A stretch of 64,000 nt of DNA from Enterovirga aerilata (GCF_013044135.1 NZ_JABEPP010000006.1:248001-312000); one strand, 5' to 3'. Counted from the first letter of the stretch, positions 50,010-59,534 are shown. Program-made: numbers and translations. Notes: a model not told the origin generated them from the sequence alone.

Positions 50010-50455
50010 CGGCCTCCCGGCTCTATCCCGAGCGGCCGTTTCTCGCCGCCTCCGTCTGCGTCGTTCGCGACGGCAAGGTTCTCCTCGCGGCCCGGGCCCG
50101 GCCTCCCATGCAGGGCGTGTTCACGCTGCCGGGCGGCCTCGTCGAGCCGGGCGAGACCCTCGCCGAGGCCGCGATCCGGGAGCTTCGCGAGGAGGTGGGG
50201 GTCGAGGCCGAGATCCTGGGCTTCGTCGGGCCGGTCGAGGTGATCGAGCGCGACGCGGCGGGCCGGGCGAGGCGCCATTTCGTCATCTGCGCCCATGCGG
50301 CGCGCTGGTTGTCGGGCGACGGCCAAGCCGGAGAGGAGGCGCTGGAGGTGCGCTGGCTCGGGCCGGACGAGCTCGGGTCGGTCCCCACTACGGCAGGTCT
50401 GCCGGGCATCGTGGCCGGCGCCGTTGCGCTCGCGTCACAGCATCAAAGTTCCTGA
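50006..50455 (+). CDS. Nudix hydrolase, ADP-ribose pyrophosphatase-like
   Basis: The 149-residue protein has a Nudix box starting GGLVEPGETLAEAA and ending RELREEVGV. GTG 50006 overlaps the stop of the upstream gene, so the two are coupled. The sequence (FLAASVCVVRDGKVLLAARA) is near ADP-ribose/NADH-type Nudix proteins, but the substrate is uncertain. Confidence 0.85.
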   Translation: MTASRLYPERPFLAASVCVVRDGKVLLAARARPPMQGVFTLPGGLVEPGETLAEAAIRELREEVGVEAEILGFVGPVEVIERDAAGRARRHFVICAHAARWLSGDGQAGEEALEVRWLGPDELGSVPTTAGLPGIVAGAVALASQHQSS

Positions 50456-50551
50456 GCAAAGCGACCGCCCGCGTTAACCTCTTCGTAAATGGGGCACTGG
50501 CGGGCGGCCCGCCGGCTGATAGAACAGGCTCCAGCACGAGCCGGCAGCCAG

Positions 50552-50803
50552 ATGATCGACACAGACATGACCTCGCCCGACGAGGCCGGATTGGCGAAGC
50601 GCGCCGCGCTGGCCTATGTGGCGGAGGCCTTCGCCGAGGCCGAGCTGGACGGCATCGACGGCGATTGCGTCGTGCAGGCCGCCCTCTTTGCCGCCTTCAA
50701 GCACCTCGTCGAGGTCTATGGCGAGGAGCAGACCGCGATCTACGCCGAGGGCCTGCCCGCGCGCATTCGGGCCGGCGGCTTCTCCACCGCGCCGCGGCAT
50801 TGA
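50552..50803 (+). CDS. small conserved helical protein
   Basis: This 83-residue protein (MIDTDMTSPDEAGLAKRAAL start, then YVAEAFAEAELDGIDGDCVV and AALFAAFKHLVEVYGEEQTA) is predicted helical and acidic. I recognise no family or function. ATG 50552 is taken as the start; an earlier in-frame ATG lies at 50489. It lies between the Nudix gene and ygfZ and is separately spaced. Confidence 0.6.
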   Translation: MIDTDMTSPDEAGLAKRAALAYVAEAFAEAELDGIDGDCVVQAALFAAFKHLVEVYGEEQTAIYAEGLPARIRAGGFSTAPRH

Positions 50804-50872
50804 GCGGCCGCCCTTGAGGGGCGGCGGGCGGGGTCGTACATCCCGGACCCGACACTCCCCTCGGAGCTGGCC

Positions 50873-51760
50873 GTGCCGGTTGCCCATCTCTCGGACCATG
50901 CTGTCCTTAAGGTCTCCGGGCCCGAGGCCCGCACGTTCCTGGACCGCCTCGTCACCTGCGACCTCGACCGGCTGCCGCCCGCGGGCGCCCGCTACGGCGC
51001 CCTGCTCACGCCGCAGGGCAAGATCATCGCTGATTTCATCCTGTTCGACGCCTCTGCGCTCGACCCAGGCTCGGTTTTTATCGACGCCCCAGCCGCTTGC
51101 GCCGGCGAGCTTGCAAAGCGTCTCAGCATGTACAAGCTCCGGGCGCAGGTTGCGATCGAGGACCTGAGCGCATCGCATGCGGTGCTGGCGGGCTGGGGCG
51201 AGACCTCCGAGCCCACCGGCGAGCGCCATCTCGCGGCGCCAGATCCCCGGCTCGCGGCGCTCGGCTGGCGGGCGGTCGTGGAACGGGGCGGCCTCATGGA
51301 TTCCGGGTCGCCGGCCGACGGAGAGGAGGCCTATCACACCCACCGGATCGGGATCGGCGTGCCGGAGGGCGGGCGCGACTTCGCGTTCAACGATGCGTTT
51401 CCGCACGAGGCCTTGATGGACCAGCTCGCCGGGGTCGATTTCGACAAGGGCTGCTATGTCGGCCAGGAGGTCGTCTCCCGCATGCAGCATCGCGGCACCG
51501 CGCGGACCCGCATCGTGCGGGCGCTATTCGACGGCGAGCCGCCTTCCCCTGGCCGGGACGTCACGGCGGCGGATCGGGCCGTCGGCCGGATCGGCAGCGT
51601 CGCGGGCGAGCGCGCGCTCGCCACCCTCCGGCTCGACCGGGTGGCCGAGGCGCTCGGCGCGGGGCTCCCCATCATGGCCGGCGAGGTGCCGATCCGGCTC
51701 GAGAAGCCGGGCTGGGTGCATTTCCCGTATCCCGGCGAGAGCGGCTTCCCCAGCGCATGA
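50873..51760 (+). CDS. ygfZ: tRNA-modifying/Fe-S assembly factor YgfZ
   Basis: The 295-residue protein carries the YgfZ signature KGCYVGQE with C194 and an early T-domain aminomethyltransferase-like fold (FLDRLVTCDLDRLPPAGARY, LLTPQGKIIADFILFDA). YgfZ binds folate and helps maintain [4Fe-4S] enzymes such as MiaB. GTG 50873 is the start. Its end overlaps tag by 4 bp (ATGA), suggesting an operon with tag and the HD hydrolase gene. Confidence 0.9.
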   Translation: MPVAHLSDHAVLKVSGPEARTFLDRLVTCDLDRLPPAGARYGALLTPQGKIIADFILFDASALDPGSVFIDAPAACAGELAKRLSMYKLRAQVAIEDLSASHAVLAGWGETSEPTGERHLAAPDPRLAALGWRAVVERGGLMDSGSPADGEEAYHTHRIGIGVPEGGRDFAFNDAFPHEALMDQLAGVDFDKGCYVGQEVVSRMQHRGTARTRIVRALFDGEPPSPGRDVTAADRAVGRIGSVAGERALATLRLDRVAEALGAGLPIMAGEVPIRLEKPGWVHFPYPGESGFPSA

Positions 51761-52356
51761 GCGACGGCCTGGTCCAGCATCCGGACGGGAAGTCGCGCTG
51801 CTGGTGGTGCGGCGCCGACCCGCTCTACATGGCGTATCACGACACCGAATGGGGCGTGCCGGAGCGCGATGGACGGGCTCTCTTCGAGAAGCTGATCCTG
51901 GACGGGTTCCAGGCCGGGCTCTCCTGGATCACCATCCTGCGCAAGCGCGACGCCTTCCGCCGCGCCTTCGCGGATTTCGATCCGGCCGAGATCGCCCGCT
52001 TCACCGACGCCCATGTCGAGGCGCTGATGCTCGATGCCGGGATCGTGCGGAACCGCGCCAAGATCGAGGGGACGATCCTGTCTGCCCGCGCCTATCTGGC
52101 GATGGGCGGGGCGGATGCATTCTCCCGCTTCCTGTGGGACTTCGTGGGCGGGGCGCCGCTCCAGACCCGGCGCGCCAAACGCGGCGACATCCCGCCTGCC
52201 GACGAGATGTCGAGGGCGGTCTCGGCCGCGCTGAAGAAGGCGGGATTCAAGTTCTGCGGCCCGACCATCGTCTATGCCTTCATGCAGGCCTGCGGGCTCG
52301 TCAACGATCACCTGGTCGGCTGCCACCGGCAGATTGTCTGCGAGGAACTGGCCTGA
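51757..52356 (+). CDS. tag: DNA-3-methyladenine glycosylase I
   Basis: This 199-residue base-excision repair enzyme removes 3-methyladenine from alkylated DNA. It has the zinc-binding C-W-W-C near the N-terminus and the conserved YHDTEWGVPERDGRALFEKL block, then SWITILRKRDAFR and GCHRQIVC at the end. It overlaps ygfZ upstream and the next gene starts 3 bp after its stop. Confidence 0.93.
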   Translation: MSDGLVQHPDGKSRCWWCGADPLYMAYHDTEWGVPERDGRALFEKLILDGFQAGLSWITILRKRDAFRRAFADFDPAEIARFTDAHVEALMLDAGIVRNRAKIEGTILSARAYLAMGGADAFSRFLWDFVGGAPLQTRRAKRGDIPPADEMSRAVSAALKKAGFKFCGPTIVYAFMQACGLVNDHLVGCHRQIVCEELA

Positions 52357-52358
52357 AC

Positions 52359-52979
52359 GTGAAGGTAACTCCCCGGGCCGCCAGGACGCCTCGCGCCTGG
52401 CAACGCATGCTGTCGGGCCGCCGGCTCGACCTGCTCGATCCCTCGCCCCTCGACGTCGAGATCGAGGACATCGCGCATGGGCTCGCCCGGGTGGGGCGGT
52501 GGAACGGCCAGACGGCAGGAGGGCACGTCTTCTCGGTCGCGCAGCATTCCCTTTTCGTCGAGGCGATCGCGGCCGAGATGGCGCCGGGGCTCGCCGATCC
52601 GGGTCGGCTCGCCGTCCTGCTCCACGACGCGGCCGAATACGTGATCGGCGACATCATCACGCCTCTCAAATCGGTGATCGGCGACGGCTACGCGGCCGTA
52701 GAAGCGCGGCTGCGGGCCGCCATCCACCTGCGGGTGGGGTTGGCGGCGACGCCCGCGCGCGACATCGCGCGCCTCATCAAACGGGCGGACAAGGTGGCCG
52801 CGTATCTCGAGGCGACCGAGCTCGCGGGTTTCTCCCGCGCCGAGGCGGACGAGATCTTCGGCCGGCCCGAGATGCGGCCGGCGGAACTCGCGGCCTATCT
52901 GGCACCCTGGCCGACGGACGAGGCGCAGAGCCGGTTTCTCCGCCGCTTCCGCGAACTCTCCGCTGCGCGATCCTTCTAA
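52359..52979 (+). CDS. HD-domain phosphohydrolase (YfbR-like)
   Basis: The 206-residue protein contains an HD metal site: HVFSVAQHSLFVEAIA with the first His, then LLHDAAEYVIGDIITPLKS for the H-D pair. Another Asp-rich segment, IKRADKVAAYLEATEL, follows. It resembles the YfbR 5'-nucleotidase-like HD proteins of alphaproteobacteria. The start at GTG 52359, 3 bp after tag, makes this a coupled gene. Confidence 0.82.
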   Translation: MKVTPRAARTPRAWQRMLSGRRLDLLDPSPLDVEIEDIAHGLARVGRWNGQTAGGHVFSVAQHSLFVEAIAAEMAPGLADPGRLAVLLHDAAEYVIGDIITPLKSVIGDGYAAVEARLRAAIHLRVGLAATPARDIARLIKRADKVAAYLEATELAGFSRAEADEIFGRPEMRPAELAAYLAPWPTDEAQSRFLRRFRELSAARSF

Positions 52980-53071
52980 GCGGGGTCAGGCTTCATCCCT
53001 GAGAATGGCCCTCCGGCCAATCCGCCCGGCGATCCTTGTCAGGCCGGGAGCGCGCGCCCATAAGTCCCGCC

Positions 53072-53335
53072 ATGAGCGAGACCGACGCCCCCGACCCGCA
53101 TGCCGACGTGGCGGGTCTTCCCTTCGAGACGGCCCTGGCCGAGCTCGAGGATATCGTGCGGCAGCTAGAGGGCGGGCGTGTGCCGTTGGAGGAATCCATT
53201 GCCATCTACGAGCGCGGGGAGGTCCTGAAGCGCCACTGCGAGGGGCTGCTGAAGCGCGCCGAGGCGCGGATCGAGCGCATCACGCTCGGACCGGACGGGC
53301 GGCCGACCGGTACGGCGCCGCTCGATCCAGCCTGA
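53072..53335 (+). CDS. xseB: exodeoxyribonuclease VII small subunit
   Basis: This 87-residue protein is a classic Xse[21 protein letters not shown], then [20 protein letters not shown] and a short tail. It binds XseA, whose gene is not in the window. It is followed directly (2 bp) by the TlyA gene. The expected dxs gene, found between xseB and tlyA in many relatives, is absent here. Confidence 0.92.
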   Translation: MSETDAPDPHADVAGLPFETALAELEDIVRQLEGGRVPLEESIAIYERGEVLKRHCEGLLKRAEARIERITLGPDGRPTGTAPLDPA

Positions 53336-53337
53336 CC

Positions 53338-54102
53338 TTGGGACGGGGCAGGGCGCCGACGCCCGGCCTGCCCGAGCGGCGGCGAGCCGACATCCACCTC
53401 GTCGAGCTCGGGCTGTTCGAGAGCCGCGCCAGGGCGCAGGCCGCGATCGAAGCGGGCCTTGTGACTGCCGACGGGGAGCCCGTCCGCAAGCCCTCCGATA
53501 CCGTGCTGGTCACGGCCTCCATCCAGGCCGAAGCCCCTCATCCCTGGGTGTCGCGCGGCGGCGTGAAGCTCGCCGCGGCACTCGACCGCTTCGGGATCGA
53601 TCCCGCAGGCCGGGTCTGCCTCGATGTGGGCGCGTCGACGGGCGGCTTCACGGACGTGCTGCTCGCCCGCGGCGCGGCCCGCATCTACGCGGTCGATGTG
53701 GGCCAGGGACAGCTTCACCCGAGGCTCGCCCGCGATCCGCGCGTGGTCAGGCTGGAACAGACCGACATCCGGCGCCTCGGTCGGGACGGGGTGCCGGACG
53801 AGGTGGATCTCTGTGTGGTCGATGTAAGCTTCATATCGCTCAGGCTCGTGCTTCCAGAGCTTCCTCGATTCCTCAGGAAACGCGCCTATCTCATTGCTCT
53901 CGTTAAGCCGCAATTCGAGGTCGGGCGGTCATCTCTGGGCCGAGGCGGAATCGTGCGCGACGAGGCCGCGCGGCGGGCTGCGCTCGCGGATGTCTCGGGC
54001 CACGCTTCCGATCAGGGCGTCGCCGTCCTCGGCACGATGCCGTCGCCGATCGTCGGCGGGGACGGCAACCGCGAGTTCCTCCTGATGGCCCGGCATGGCT
54101 GA
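53338..54102 (+). CDS. tlyA: TlyA family rRNA methyltransferase
   Basis: The 254-residue protein has an N-terminal S4 RNA-binding domain (RADIHLVELGLFESRARAQA, AIEAGLVTADGEPV) and a C-terminal FtsJ-like SAM methyltransferase (VCLDVGASTGGFTDVLLARG, YAVDVGQGQLHPRL, VKPQFEVGR). TlyA 2'-O-methylates rRNA at cytidine and is also called hemolysin A. TTG 53338 is the only start between the xseB stop and the S4 domain. Its last 8 bp overlap the next gene. Confidence 0.9.
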   Translation: MGRGRAPTPGLPERRRADIHLVELGLFESRARAQAAIEAGLVTADGEPVRKPSDTVLVTASIQAEAPHPWVSRGGVKLAAALDRFGIDPAGRVCLDVGASTGGFTDVLLARGAARIYAVDVGQGQLHPRLARDPRVVRLEQTDIRRLGRDGVPDEVDLCVVDVSFISLRLVLPELPRFLRKRAYLIALVKPQFEVGRSSLGRGGIVRDEAARRAALADVSGHASDQGVAVLGTMPSPIVGGDGNREFLLMARHG

Positions 54103-55345
54103 GCGGGTCACGATCGCCCGACTGGGCGCCAATGGCGATGGTGTCGTGGACCGGCCCGGCGGACCGCTCTACGTCCCGGGTGCGCTGCCCGGGGAGGTGG
54201 TGCTCGTCGCAATCGACCGCGACCGCGGACGGGTGCTCGAACGCGAGACCTCGAGCCCCGATCGGGCCGAGCCCTTCTGCCCCTATTTCGGCACCTGCGG
54301 CGGCTGCGTCGCCCAGCACGTGGGTCCCGGTCTCTATCCCGAGTGGAAGCGGGGGAAGGTGGCTGGCGCGCTCGCCAAGGCGGGGATAGCGGCTGAGGTC
54401 GGGCGGCTGGTGGACGGCCATGGCGAGGGCAGACGGCGAGTGACCTTCCATGCGCGCGAGATCGAGGGCGAGATGCAGGTCGGCTTCATGGAGGCGCGCA
54501 GCCACCATCTGGTCCGGATCGCCCGCTGCCCGATCACGGTCGAGGCGCTTGCCGGCGCCCCGCAGGCTGCCTCCGCATTGGCGGCCCGGATGAAGGGCAT
54601 CGGCAAACCGCTTGATTTGGCAGTGACTGCGACCCTGGCCGGGCTCGATATCGACCTGCGCGGCTCGGGGCGGCTGGAGGAGCGGCGGCGGCAGGCGTTG
54701 ATCGCGGAGGCTGGTGCGCTCGGCCTGGCGCGGCTGTCGCTCCATGGCGAAACGCTGGTCGAATTCCGCCGGCCCGCCATCCTGATGGGACGCGCGCACG
54801 TTGCGCCGCCAGCCGGAGGATTTCTGCAGGCGACCGCAAAAGGTGAGGAGGCGCTTGCCGCGATCGTGCTCGAAGGCTGCCGGGGCGCGAAACGGGTCGC
54901 GGACCTGTTCGCCGGCAGCGGGCCCTTCTCCCTGCGGCTCGGGGACGTGGCGGAGGTGCATGCGGTCGAAAGCGACCGGGCGGCCCTCGCCGCCCTCGAT
55001 CGCGCCGCCCGCGGCACCCCCGGCCTTCGGCGGATCACGACCGAGATCCGGGACCTCTTCCGCCGTCCGCTTCTGGCACCCGAGCTCGACCGGTTCGACG
55101 CGGTCGTGCTCGACCCGCCGCGGGCGGGCGCCGAGGCGCAGTGCCGTCAGCTGACCCTGTCATCACCGGATACCGTGGTCATGGTCTCCTGCGATCCCGG
55201 CACTTTCGCAAGGGACGCCGCGATCCTCATGTCGGGCGGCTTTTCGCCGGACGCGATCCTGCCGGTCGACCAGTTCGCCTGGAGCGCCCATGTGGAGATC
55301 GCGGCGGTCTTCCGGCGCCGGCGGACCGGACGACGCCGGCGCTGA
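54095..55345 (+). CDS. TrmA/RlmD-family RNA m5U methyltransferase
   Basis: The 416-residue methyltransferase has an N-terminal TRAM domain, an iron-sulfur cluster site CPYFGTCGGC plus ARCP, the SAM-binding VADLFAGSGPFSLRLG and the catalytic LDPPRAG and VSCDPGTFARD motifs. It methylates a uracil in rRNA or tRNA at carbon 5. Family assignment is firm but the target (23S U747, U1939 or tRNA U54) is not readable. It ends 3 bp from the convergent pdxH gene. Confidence 0.88.
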   Translation: MAERVTIARLGANGDGVVDRPGGPLYVPGALPGEVVLVAIDRDRGRVLERETSSPDRAEPFCPYFGTCGGCVAQHVGPGLYPEWKRGKVAGALAKAGIAAEVGRLVDGHGEGRRRVTFHAREIEGEMQVGFMEARSHHLVRIARCPITVEALAGAPQAASALAARMKGIGKPLDLAVTATLAGLDIDLRGSGRLEERRRQALIAEAGALGLARLSLHGETLVEFRRPAILMGRAHVAPPAGGFLQATAKGEEALAAIVLEGCRGAKRVADLFAGSGPFSLRLGDVAEVHAVESDRAALAALDRAARGTPGLRRITTEIRDLFRRPLLAPELDRFDAVVLDPPRAGAEAQCRQLTLSSPDTVVMVSCDPGTFARDAAILMSGGFSPDAILPVDQFAWSAHVEIAAVFRRRRTGRRRR

Positions 55346-55348
55346 GCC

Positions 55349-55972
55349 TCAGGGATACAGCCGCGTCCGCCTCCATCCTTCCGCCGTGCGGGTGAAGCGC
55401 ACGCGGTCGTGCAGCCGGAACGGCCGGTCGTGCCAGAACTCTATCTGCACGGGCACGATGCGGTAGCCGGTCCAGTGCGGCGGGCGCGGTACGGTCCCGA
55501 TCGCGAACTTGGCCGCATATGCCGCGATCGCCTTCTCGAAGGCGAAGCGGCTCTCGAGCGGTCGCGATTGCTGGCTCGCCCAGGCCCCGATACGGCTGTC
55601 GCGTGGGCGGGAGGCGAAATAGGCGTCGGCCTCCTCGTCGGAGACGCGCGTCACGGGGCCCCGCGCCCGCACCTGCCGGCGCAGGCTCTTCCAGTGCAGC
55701 ACCAGGGCCGCCTTGGGGTTCTGCGTCAGCTCGACGCCCTTGGCGGATTCGGTGTTGGTGTAGAAGACGAACCCGGCCTCGGTCGCCTCCTTCAGGAGCA
55801 CCATGCGGACGTCCGGCAACCCGTCCTGGTCGACCGTCGCCAGCGCCATCGCATTGGGATCGTTCGGCTCGGAGGCTTCCGCATCCTTCATCCAGGCGGC
55901 GAAGAGCCGGAACGGCTCCTCCGCCTCGGTGAAATCACCGCTTTTTAACCGGTCGCCGCTTGTATCCGTCAC
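55349..55972 (-). CDS. pdxH: pyridoxamine 5'-phosphate oxidase
   Basis: The 207-residue FMN enzyme makes pyridoxal 5'-phosphate. It shows [40 protein letters not shown] and the C-terminal [19 protein letters not shown], ending [11 protein letters not shown] 55972 or the adjacent GTG 55975 starts the protein; both precede [13 protein letters not shown]. It is divergent from the lipoprotein gene with only about 33 bp between. Confidence 0.93.
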   Translation of the reverse strand: MTDTSGDRLKSGDFTEAEEPFRLFAAWMKDAEASEPNDPNAMALATVDQDGLPDVRMVLLKEATEAGFVFYTNTESAKGVELTQNPKAALVLHWKSLRRQVRARGPVTRVSDEEADAYFASRPRDSRIGAWASQQSRPLESRFAFEKAIAAYAAKFAIGTVPRPPHWTGYRIVPVQIEFWHDRPFRLHDRVRFTRTAEGWRRTRLYP

Positions 55973-56005
55973 CACTTGATGAAGCCGTTCGCTACGATTG
56001 TCAGG

Positions 56006-56482
56006 ATGTCGGCCCCTTATAGGTTGGTCTCGCTCCCGCGCGAAGCGCGCCGCCTCCTCGTCCGGGTTGCCTGGGTCGCGGCGGCCGCGCCCGCTCTCGC
56101 CGGCTGCAGCTTCTCCATCCCGTCCCTCACGGCCAAGCCGGCTCCGGAGGAGACGACCGGCTCCATCTCGCCCGCGCCCACCGTGCTGCGCATGTTCCCC
56201 GATCTCGGCCCGGAGGAGGCGCGCCGCGCGCGCGCGGCGCTCGCCGTGGCACTCGATCCGCAGGGCAACGGCCAGCCGGTGAAGTGGGACAATCCGGAGA
56301 GCGGGATGCGGGGCGAGATCGTCCCGCACGGACCGCCCTTCGTGGAATCGGACGAGATCTGCCGGCTCTTTGCGGCCTCGCTCGATACCGGCTCGGCTTC
56401 CAAACGCGCCGAGGGCAAGGCGTGCAGGGTGTCGGCCGGGGAGTGGGTGTTGCGGAAGCTGCAGGCGAAAAGGCAATCTTGA
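56006..56482 (+). CDS. RT0821/Lpp0805-family outer membrane lipoprotein
   Basis: The 158-residue protein has a lipoprotein signal ([15 protein letters not shown], lipidation at the Cys of LAGC) and a C-terminal block typical of the RT0821/Lpp0805 surface antigen family ([41 protein letters not shown]). It is probably anchored to the outer membrane inner face or surface. ATG 56006 is chosen for the signal peptide; ATG 55979 is an alternative. The function is unknown. Confidence 0.78.
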   Translation: MSAPYRLVSLPREARRLLVRVAWVAAAAPALAGCSFSIPSLTAKPAPEETTGSISPAPTVLRMFPDLGPEEARRARAALAVALDPQGNGQPVKWDNPESGMRGEIVPHGPPFVESDEICRLFAASLDTGSASKRAEGKACRVSAGEWVLRKLQAKRQS

Positions 56483-56587
56483 CGGAGTGCCGCAGGAGGG
56501 CGTTGCCTTTGCGCAACACCCTTCCCACATGAGGGGCGACACCATCTGCGGGGCGCAAGCCCCAATCAGGCAGAGGTTCGGAGGCCC

Positions 56588-57490
56588 ATGCGTAACCCTT
56601 ACGACATTCTCGGCGTGTCGAAATCCGCGAGCGACGCGGAGATCAAGAAGGCGTTCCGCAAGCTCGCCAAGCAGTACCATCCAGACCGCAACAAGGACGA
56701 CCCCAAGGCGAAGGACAAGTTCGCCGAGGTGAACACCGCCTACGAGATCCTCGGCGACGCGGAGAAGCGCGCCCAGTTCGACCGCGGCGAGATCGACGCG
56801 GAAGGCAAGCCCCGCTTCCAGGGCTTCGAAGGATTCGGAGCGGGCGGCGCGCGCGAGGGCTTCTCCTTCGGGTTCGGCGGCGGCTCTCCCTTCGGCCGGA
56901 GCGGGCGCGGCGCCGGGGCGGAGGACATCTTCTCGCAGCTTTTCGGCGAGGCCATGCGGGGCGGCGGGAGGGCTCGGGCGATGCGGGGCGACGACATCGA
57001 GGCGACCCTCACGGTCGAGCTGGAGGACATCGCGACGGCGGCCAAGCAGCGGATCACCCTCCCGGGCGGGCGCGAGGTGGAGGTCACGCTGCCGCCGGGC
57101 GTCACCGACGGGCAGACGATCCGGCTCCGTGGGCTCGGCCGGCCGGGACATGGCGGCGGCGAGGCGGGGGATCTCCTGCTGACGCTGAAGATCGCGCCCC
57201 AGGACCGCTACACCATCGAGGGCAGCGACCTGCGCCTGCGGCTGCCCATCGACCTCGAGGATGCGGTGCTCGGCGGCAAGGTGCGGGTCCCGACCCCGAC
57301 CGGCGTGGTCGAGATGAGCGTGCCGCCGATGACGAGCTCCGGCCGGACTTTCCGCCTGCGCGGCAAGGGGTTGCCGGCCAAGAACGGGCACGGCGACCTC
57401 CTGGTCACGGTGGAGATCCGGCTGCCGGAGAGGTCGGACGAGGATCTCGCCGAGTATGCGCGCAAGCGCCGCGCGGCACGGGTGAGGTAG
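56588..57490 (+). CDS. DnaJ-class chaperone (CbpA type)
   Basis: The 300-residue protein has an N-terminal J domain with the H31-P-D motif in YHPDRN, a Gly/Phe-rich linker ([20 protein letters not shown]) and the C-terminal peptide-binding domains ([18 protein letters not shown]). The zinc finger of classical DnaJ is lacking, which fits the CbpA/DjlA-like class. It would stimulate DnaK. An alternative upstream start is not apparent. Confidence 0.9.
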   Translation: MRNPYDILGVSKSASDAEIKKAFRKLAKQYHPDRNKDDPKAKDKFAEVNTAYEILGDAEKRAQFDRGEIDAEGKPRFQGFEGFGAGGAREGFSFGFGGGSPFGRSGRGAGAEDIFSQLFGEAMRGGGRARAMRGDDIEATLTVELEDIATAAKQRITLPGGREVEVTLPPGVTDGQTIRLRGLGRPGHGGGEAGDLLLTLKIAPQDRYTIEGSDLRLRLPIDLEDAVLGGKVRVPTPTGVVEMSVPPMTSSGRTFRLRGKGLPAKNGHGDLLVTVEIRLPERSDEDLAEYARKRRAARVR

Positions 57491-57606
57491 CGCTGCCGCG
57501 GCCGCCCGTTTACCCGCCGCTAACCGTCCCAGAACAGCCACCGCACCGAGTCGGCTCTCGCTGCGTTCCCGTCCATGACCTGTCGGTCCTCGCGGGAGGG
57601 TGGTGC

Positions 57607-57855
57607 ATGGACGAGACGACGCGCAGCGTGGCCTGGGCGATCGCCGAGGCGTGGTGGCGCAAGCGCAACCGGGTTGCGGCCGGCTCCGTCCCGGAGGCGA
57701 ATTCCTCGACCGAATACGCCGACAATTTCTGGCAGAGCTGGGTGCCCGAAGCGAAATGCGCCATCCAGGCCATGGAAAAGTGCGCGGAAGCGCGTCTCGT
57801 CGCCGCCGTACAGCCCGCCGCGGCTCCGATCTCGCCCGTTATCGCCCGGATTTGA
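57607..57855 (+). CDS. small hypothetical protein upstream of fabI
   Basis: The 82-residue protein ([40 protein letters not shown]) has a tryptophan-rich, possibly amphipathic first half and two cysteines. A GGAGGGTGGTGC purine stretch lies just upstream. No family or motif is recognised. It may be real because of its ribosome site and position in an otherwise empty 446-bp gap (57491-57936). Confidence 0.5.
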   Translation: MDETTRSVAWAIAEAWWRKRNRVAAGSVPEANSSTEYADNFWQSWVPEAKCAIQAMEKCAEARLVAAVQPAAAPISPVIARI

Positions 57856-57936
57856 GGCAGGCGGCCCGCCCTTTCGCCACTTGAACGCGTCCGCTAGAAG
57901 CCGGTCTGGCGATCGAACGAGGCGGACGGGAAATCA

Positions 57937-58761
57937 ATGGCGGACAACGCGGCCGCGGGCCTGCTTTCGGGAAAGCGCGGCCTCATCATGGGCGTCGCGA
58001 ACAACCGCTCGATCGCCTGGGGTATCGCCAAGTCCGCCCGCCTGCACGGGGCGGAGCTCGCCTTCACCTACCAGGGCGACGCCCTGAAGAAGCGCGTCGA
58101 GCCCCTCGCGAGCGAGCTCGGCGGCCATGTCGTCGGCCATTGCGACGTGACGGACGCGGCCAGCCTGGATGCGGTCTTCGCCGAGACCGAGCGACTCTGG
58201 GGCGGGCTCGACTTCGTCGTCCACGCGATCGCCTTCTCGGACAAGGACGAGCTCACCGGCCGCTATGTCGACACGAGCGAGGCGAATTTCACCAAGTCGC
58301 TCCTCATCTCCTGCTACTCCTTCACGGCCGTCGCCCAGCGGGCCGAGAAGCTGATGGGGAAGGGCGGCTCGCTCCTCACGCTCACCTATTACGGCGCCGA
58401 GAAGTGGATGCCGCACTACAACGTGATGGGCGTCGCCAAGGCTGCGCTCGAGGCCTCCGTGCGCTATCTCGCGGCCGATCTCGGCCCGCAGGGCATCCGG
58501 GTGAACGCGATCTCGGCCGGCCCCATCAAGACGCTCGCGGCCTCCGGCATCGGCGATTTCCGCTACATCCTGAAGTGGAACGAATACAACTCGCCGCTGC
58601 GCAGGACGGTCACGATCGACGAGGTCGGCGAGACCGCCGCCTATCTCGTATCCGACATGTCGCGCGGCATGACCGGCGAGATCCTGCACGTGGATGCCGG
58701 CTACCACGTGGTCGGCATGAAGAATCCCGAGGCGCCAGACCTCACGCTCGAGCGCGAGTGA
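57937..58761 (+). CDS. fabI: enoyl-ACP reductase
   Basis: The 274-residue NADH-dependent SDR-type enzyme completes each round of type II fatty acid elongation. It has GVANNRSIAWGIA for the cofactor, the catalytic tyrosine Y161 with K168 (Y-x6-K in YNVMGVAK) and the LTYYGAEKWMPHYNVM stretch, and it ends GYHVVGMKNPEAPD. The presence of a normal FabI is notable only because it starts an operon with the following phosphatase gene. Confidence 0.94.
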   Translation: MADNAAAGLLSGKRGLIMGVANNRSIAWGIAKSARLHGAELAFTYQGDALKKRVEPLASELGGHVVGHCDVTDAASLDAVFAETERLWGGLDFVVHAIAFSDKDELTGRYVDTSEANFTKSLLISCYSFTAVAQRAEKLMGKGGSLLTLTYYGAEKWMPHYNVMGVAKAALEASVRYLAADLGPQGIRVNAISAGPIKTLAASGIGDFRYILKWNEYNSPLRRTVTIDEVGETAAYLVSDMSRGMTGEILHVDAGYHVVGMKNPEAPDLTLERE

Positions 58762-58768
58762 CCGGGCC

Positions 58769-59350
58769 CTGTCGCCGCCCATCTATTTCGTCCGGCACGG
58801 CGAGACGGACTGGAACGCCGCGGCGCGGCTGCAGGGTCAGCAGGACATCCCTCTGAACCCGGTCGGAAGGGTCCAGGCCGAGGAGGCGGGCCGGAAGCTC
58901 GCGTTGCTGGTGCCCGACCCGGCCGCGCTGGACTATGTGGCGAGCCCGCTCGGCCGCACGCGCGAGACCATGGAGATCCTGCGCCGGACGCTCGGCCTCG
59001 ACCCGGCCGGCTACCGCATGGACGGGCGCTTCGTCGAGCTGACCTTCGGAAGCTGGGAAGGCCTCACCTGGCGCGAGGTGAGAGGCAGGGAGGCCGCGCT
59101 CGCGGCGGCGCGCGAGCGCGACAAGTGGAATTTCGTTCCGCCGGGCGGCGAGAGCTACGCGATGCTCCTCCACCGGCTCCTGCCGGCCGCCCGCGAGCTC
59201 AGCCGGCCGACCGTGCTCGTCTCGCATGGCGGGGTCGCCCGCGCGCTGCTCGCCGGGCTCTGCGGAGTTCCGGTGCACGAGGCTCCCCGGGTCGACATCT
59301 GGCAGGGACGCATCCTCGTCTTCGAGCACGGACGGCACTGCTGGACCTGA
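58769..59350 (+). CDS. histidine phosphatase (phosphoglycerate mutase family), CTG start
   Basis: The frame encodes a full-length histidine phosphatase: SPPIYFVRHGETDWNAAARL with the catalytic RHGE, FVELTFGSWEGLTW and VSHGGVARALLAGL, 193 residues in all. No ATG, GTG or TTG lies between the upstream stop and 58904, which would remove the RHGE motif, so CTG 58769 (7 bp after the fabI stop) is the probable start. It likely acts on a phosphate ester such as a cobalamin or sugar phosphate; substrate unknown. Coupling to fabI is likely. Confidence 0.78.
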   Translation: MSPPIYFVRHGETDWNAAARLQGQQDIPLNPVGRVQAEEAGRKLALLVPDPAALDYVASPLGRTRETMEILRRTLGLDPAGYRMDGRFVELTFGSWEGLTWREVRGREAALAAARERDKWNFVPPGGESYAMLLHRLLPAARELSRPTVLVSHGGVARALLAGLCGVPVHEAPRVDIWQGRILVFEHGRHCWT

Positions 59351-59534
59351 ACCGGCCGAACCGGCTGCCGCTGCCAGAGTTCACTCCCGGTTAAGCCTGT
59401 TGTTGCGCAGGTTGGGGCGGCCGGTCGCAGGGCCGGCGCGGGACGGGGAACCGGGTGGCTGCTAAGGGAGCGCCCCGCGGCAACCGGACGTGAACCCGGC
59501 TCATGCGATGCCGGGGCGGGGTGGGACGGACGTC

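Noticed and set aside
50470-50500. CtrA-type TTAA-N7-TTAA site near GTTAACCTCTTCGTAAAT
   Set aside because: The second half-site is TAAA and the spacing is 8 rather than 7, so the match is too weak.
58904-59350. Shorter histidine phosphatase starting at TTG 58904
   Set aside because: It would lack the RHGE catalytic motif that is encoded in the same frame just upstream.
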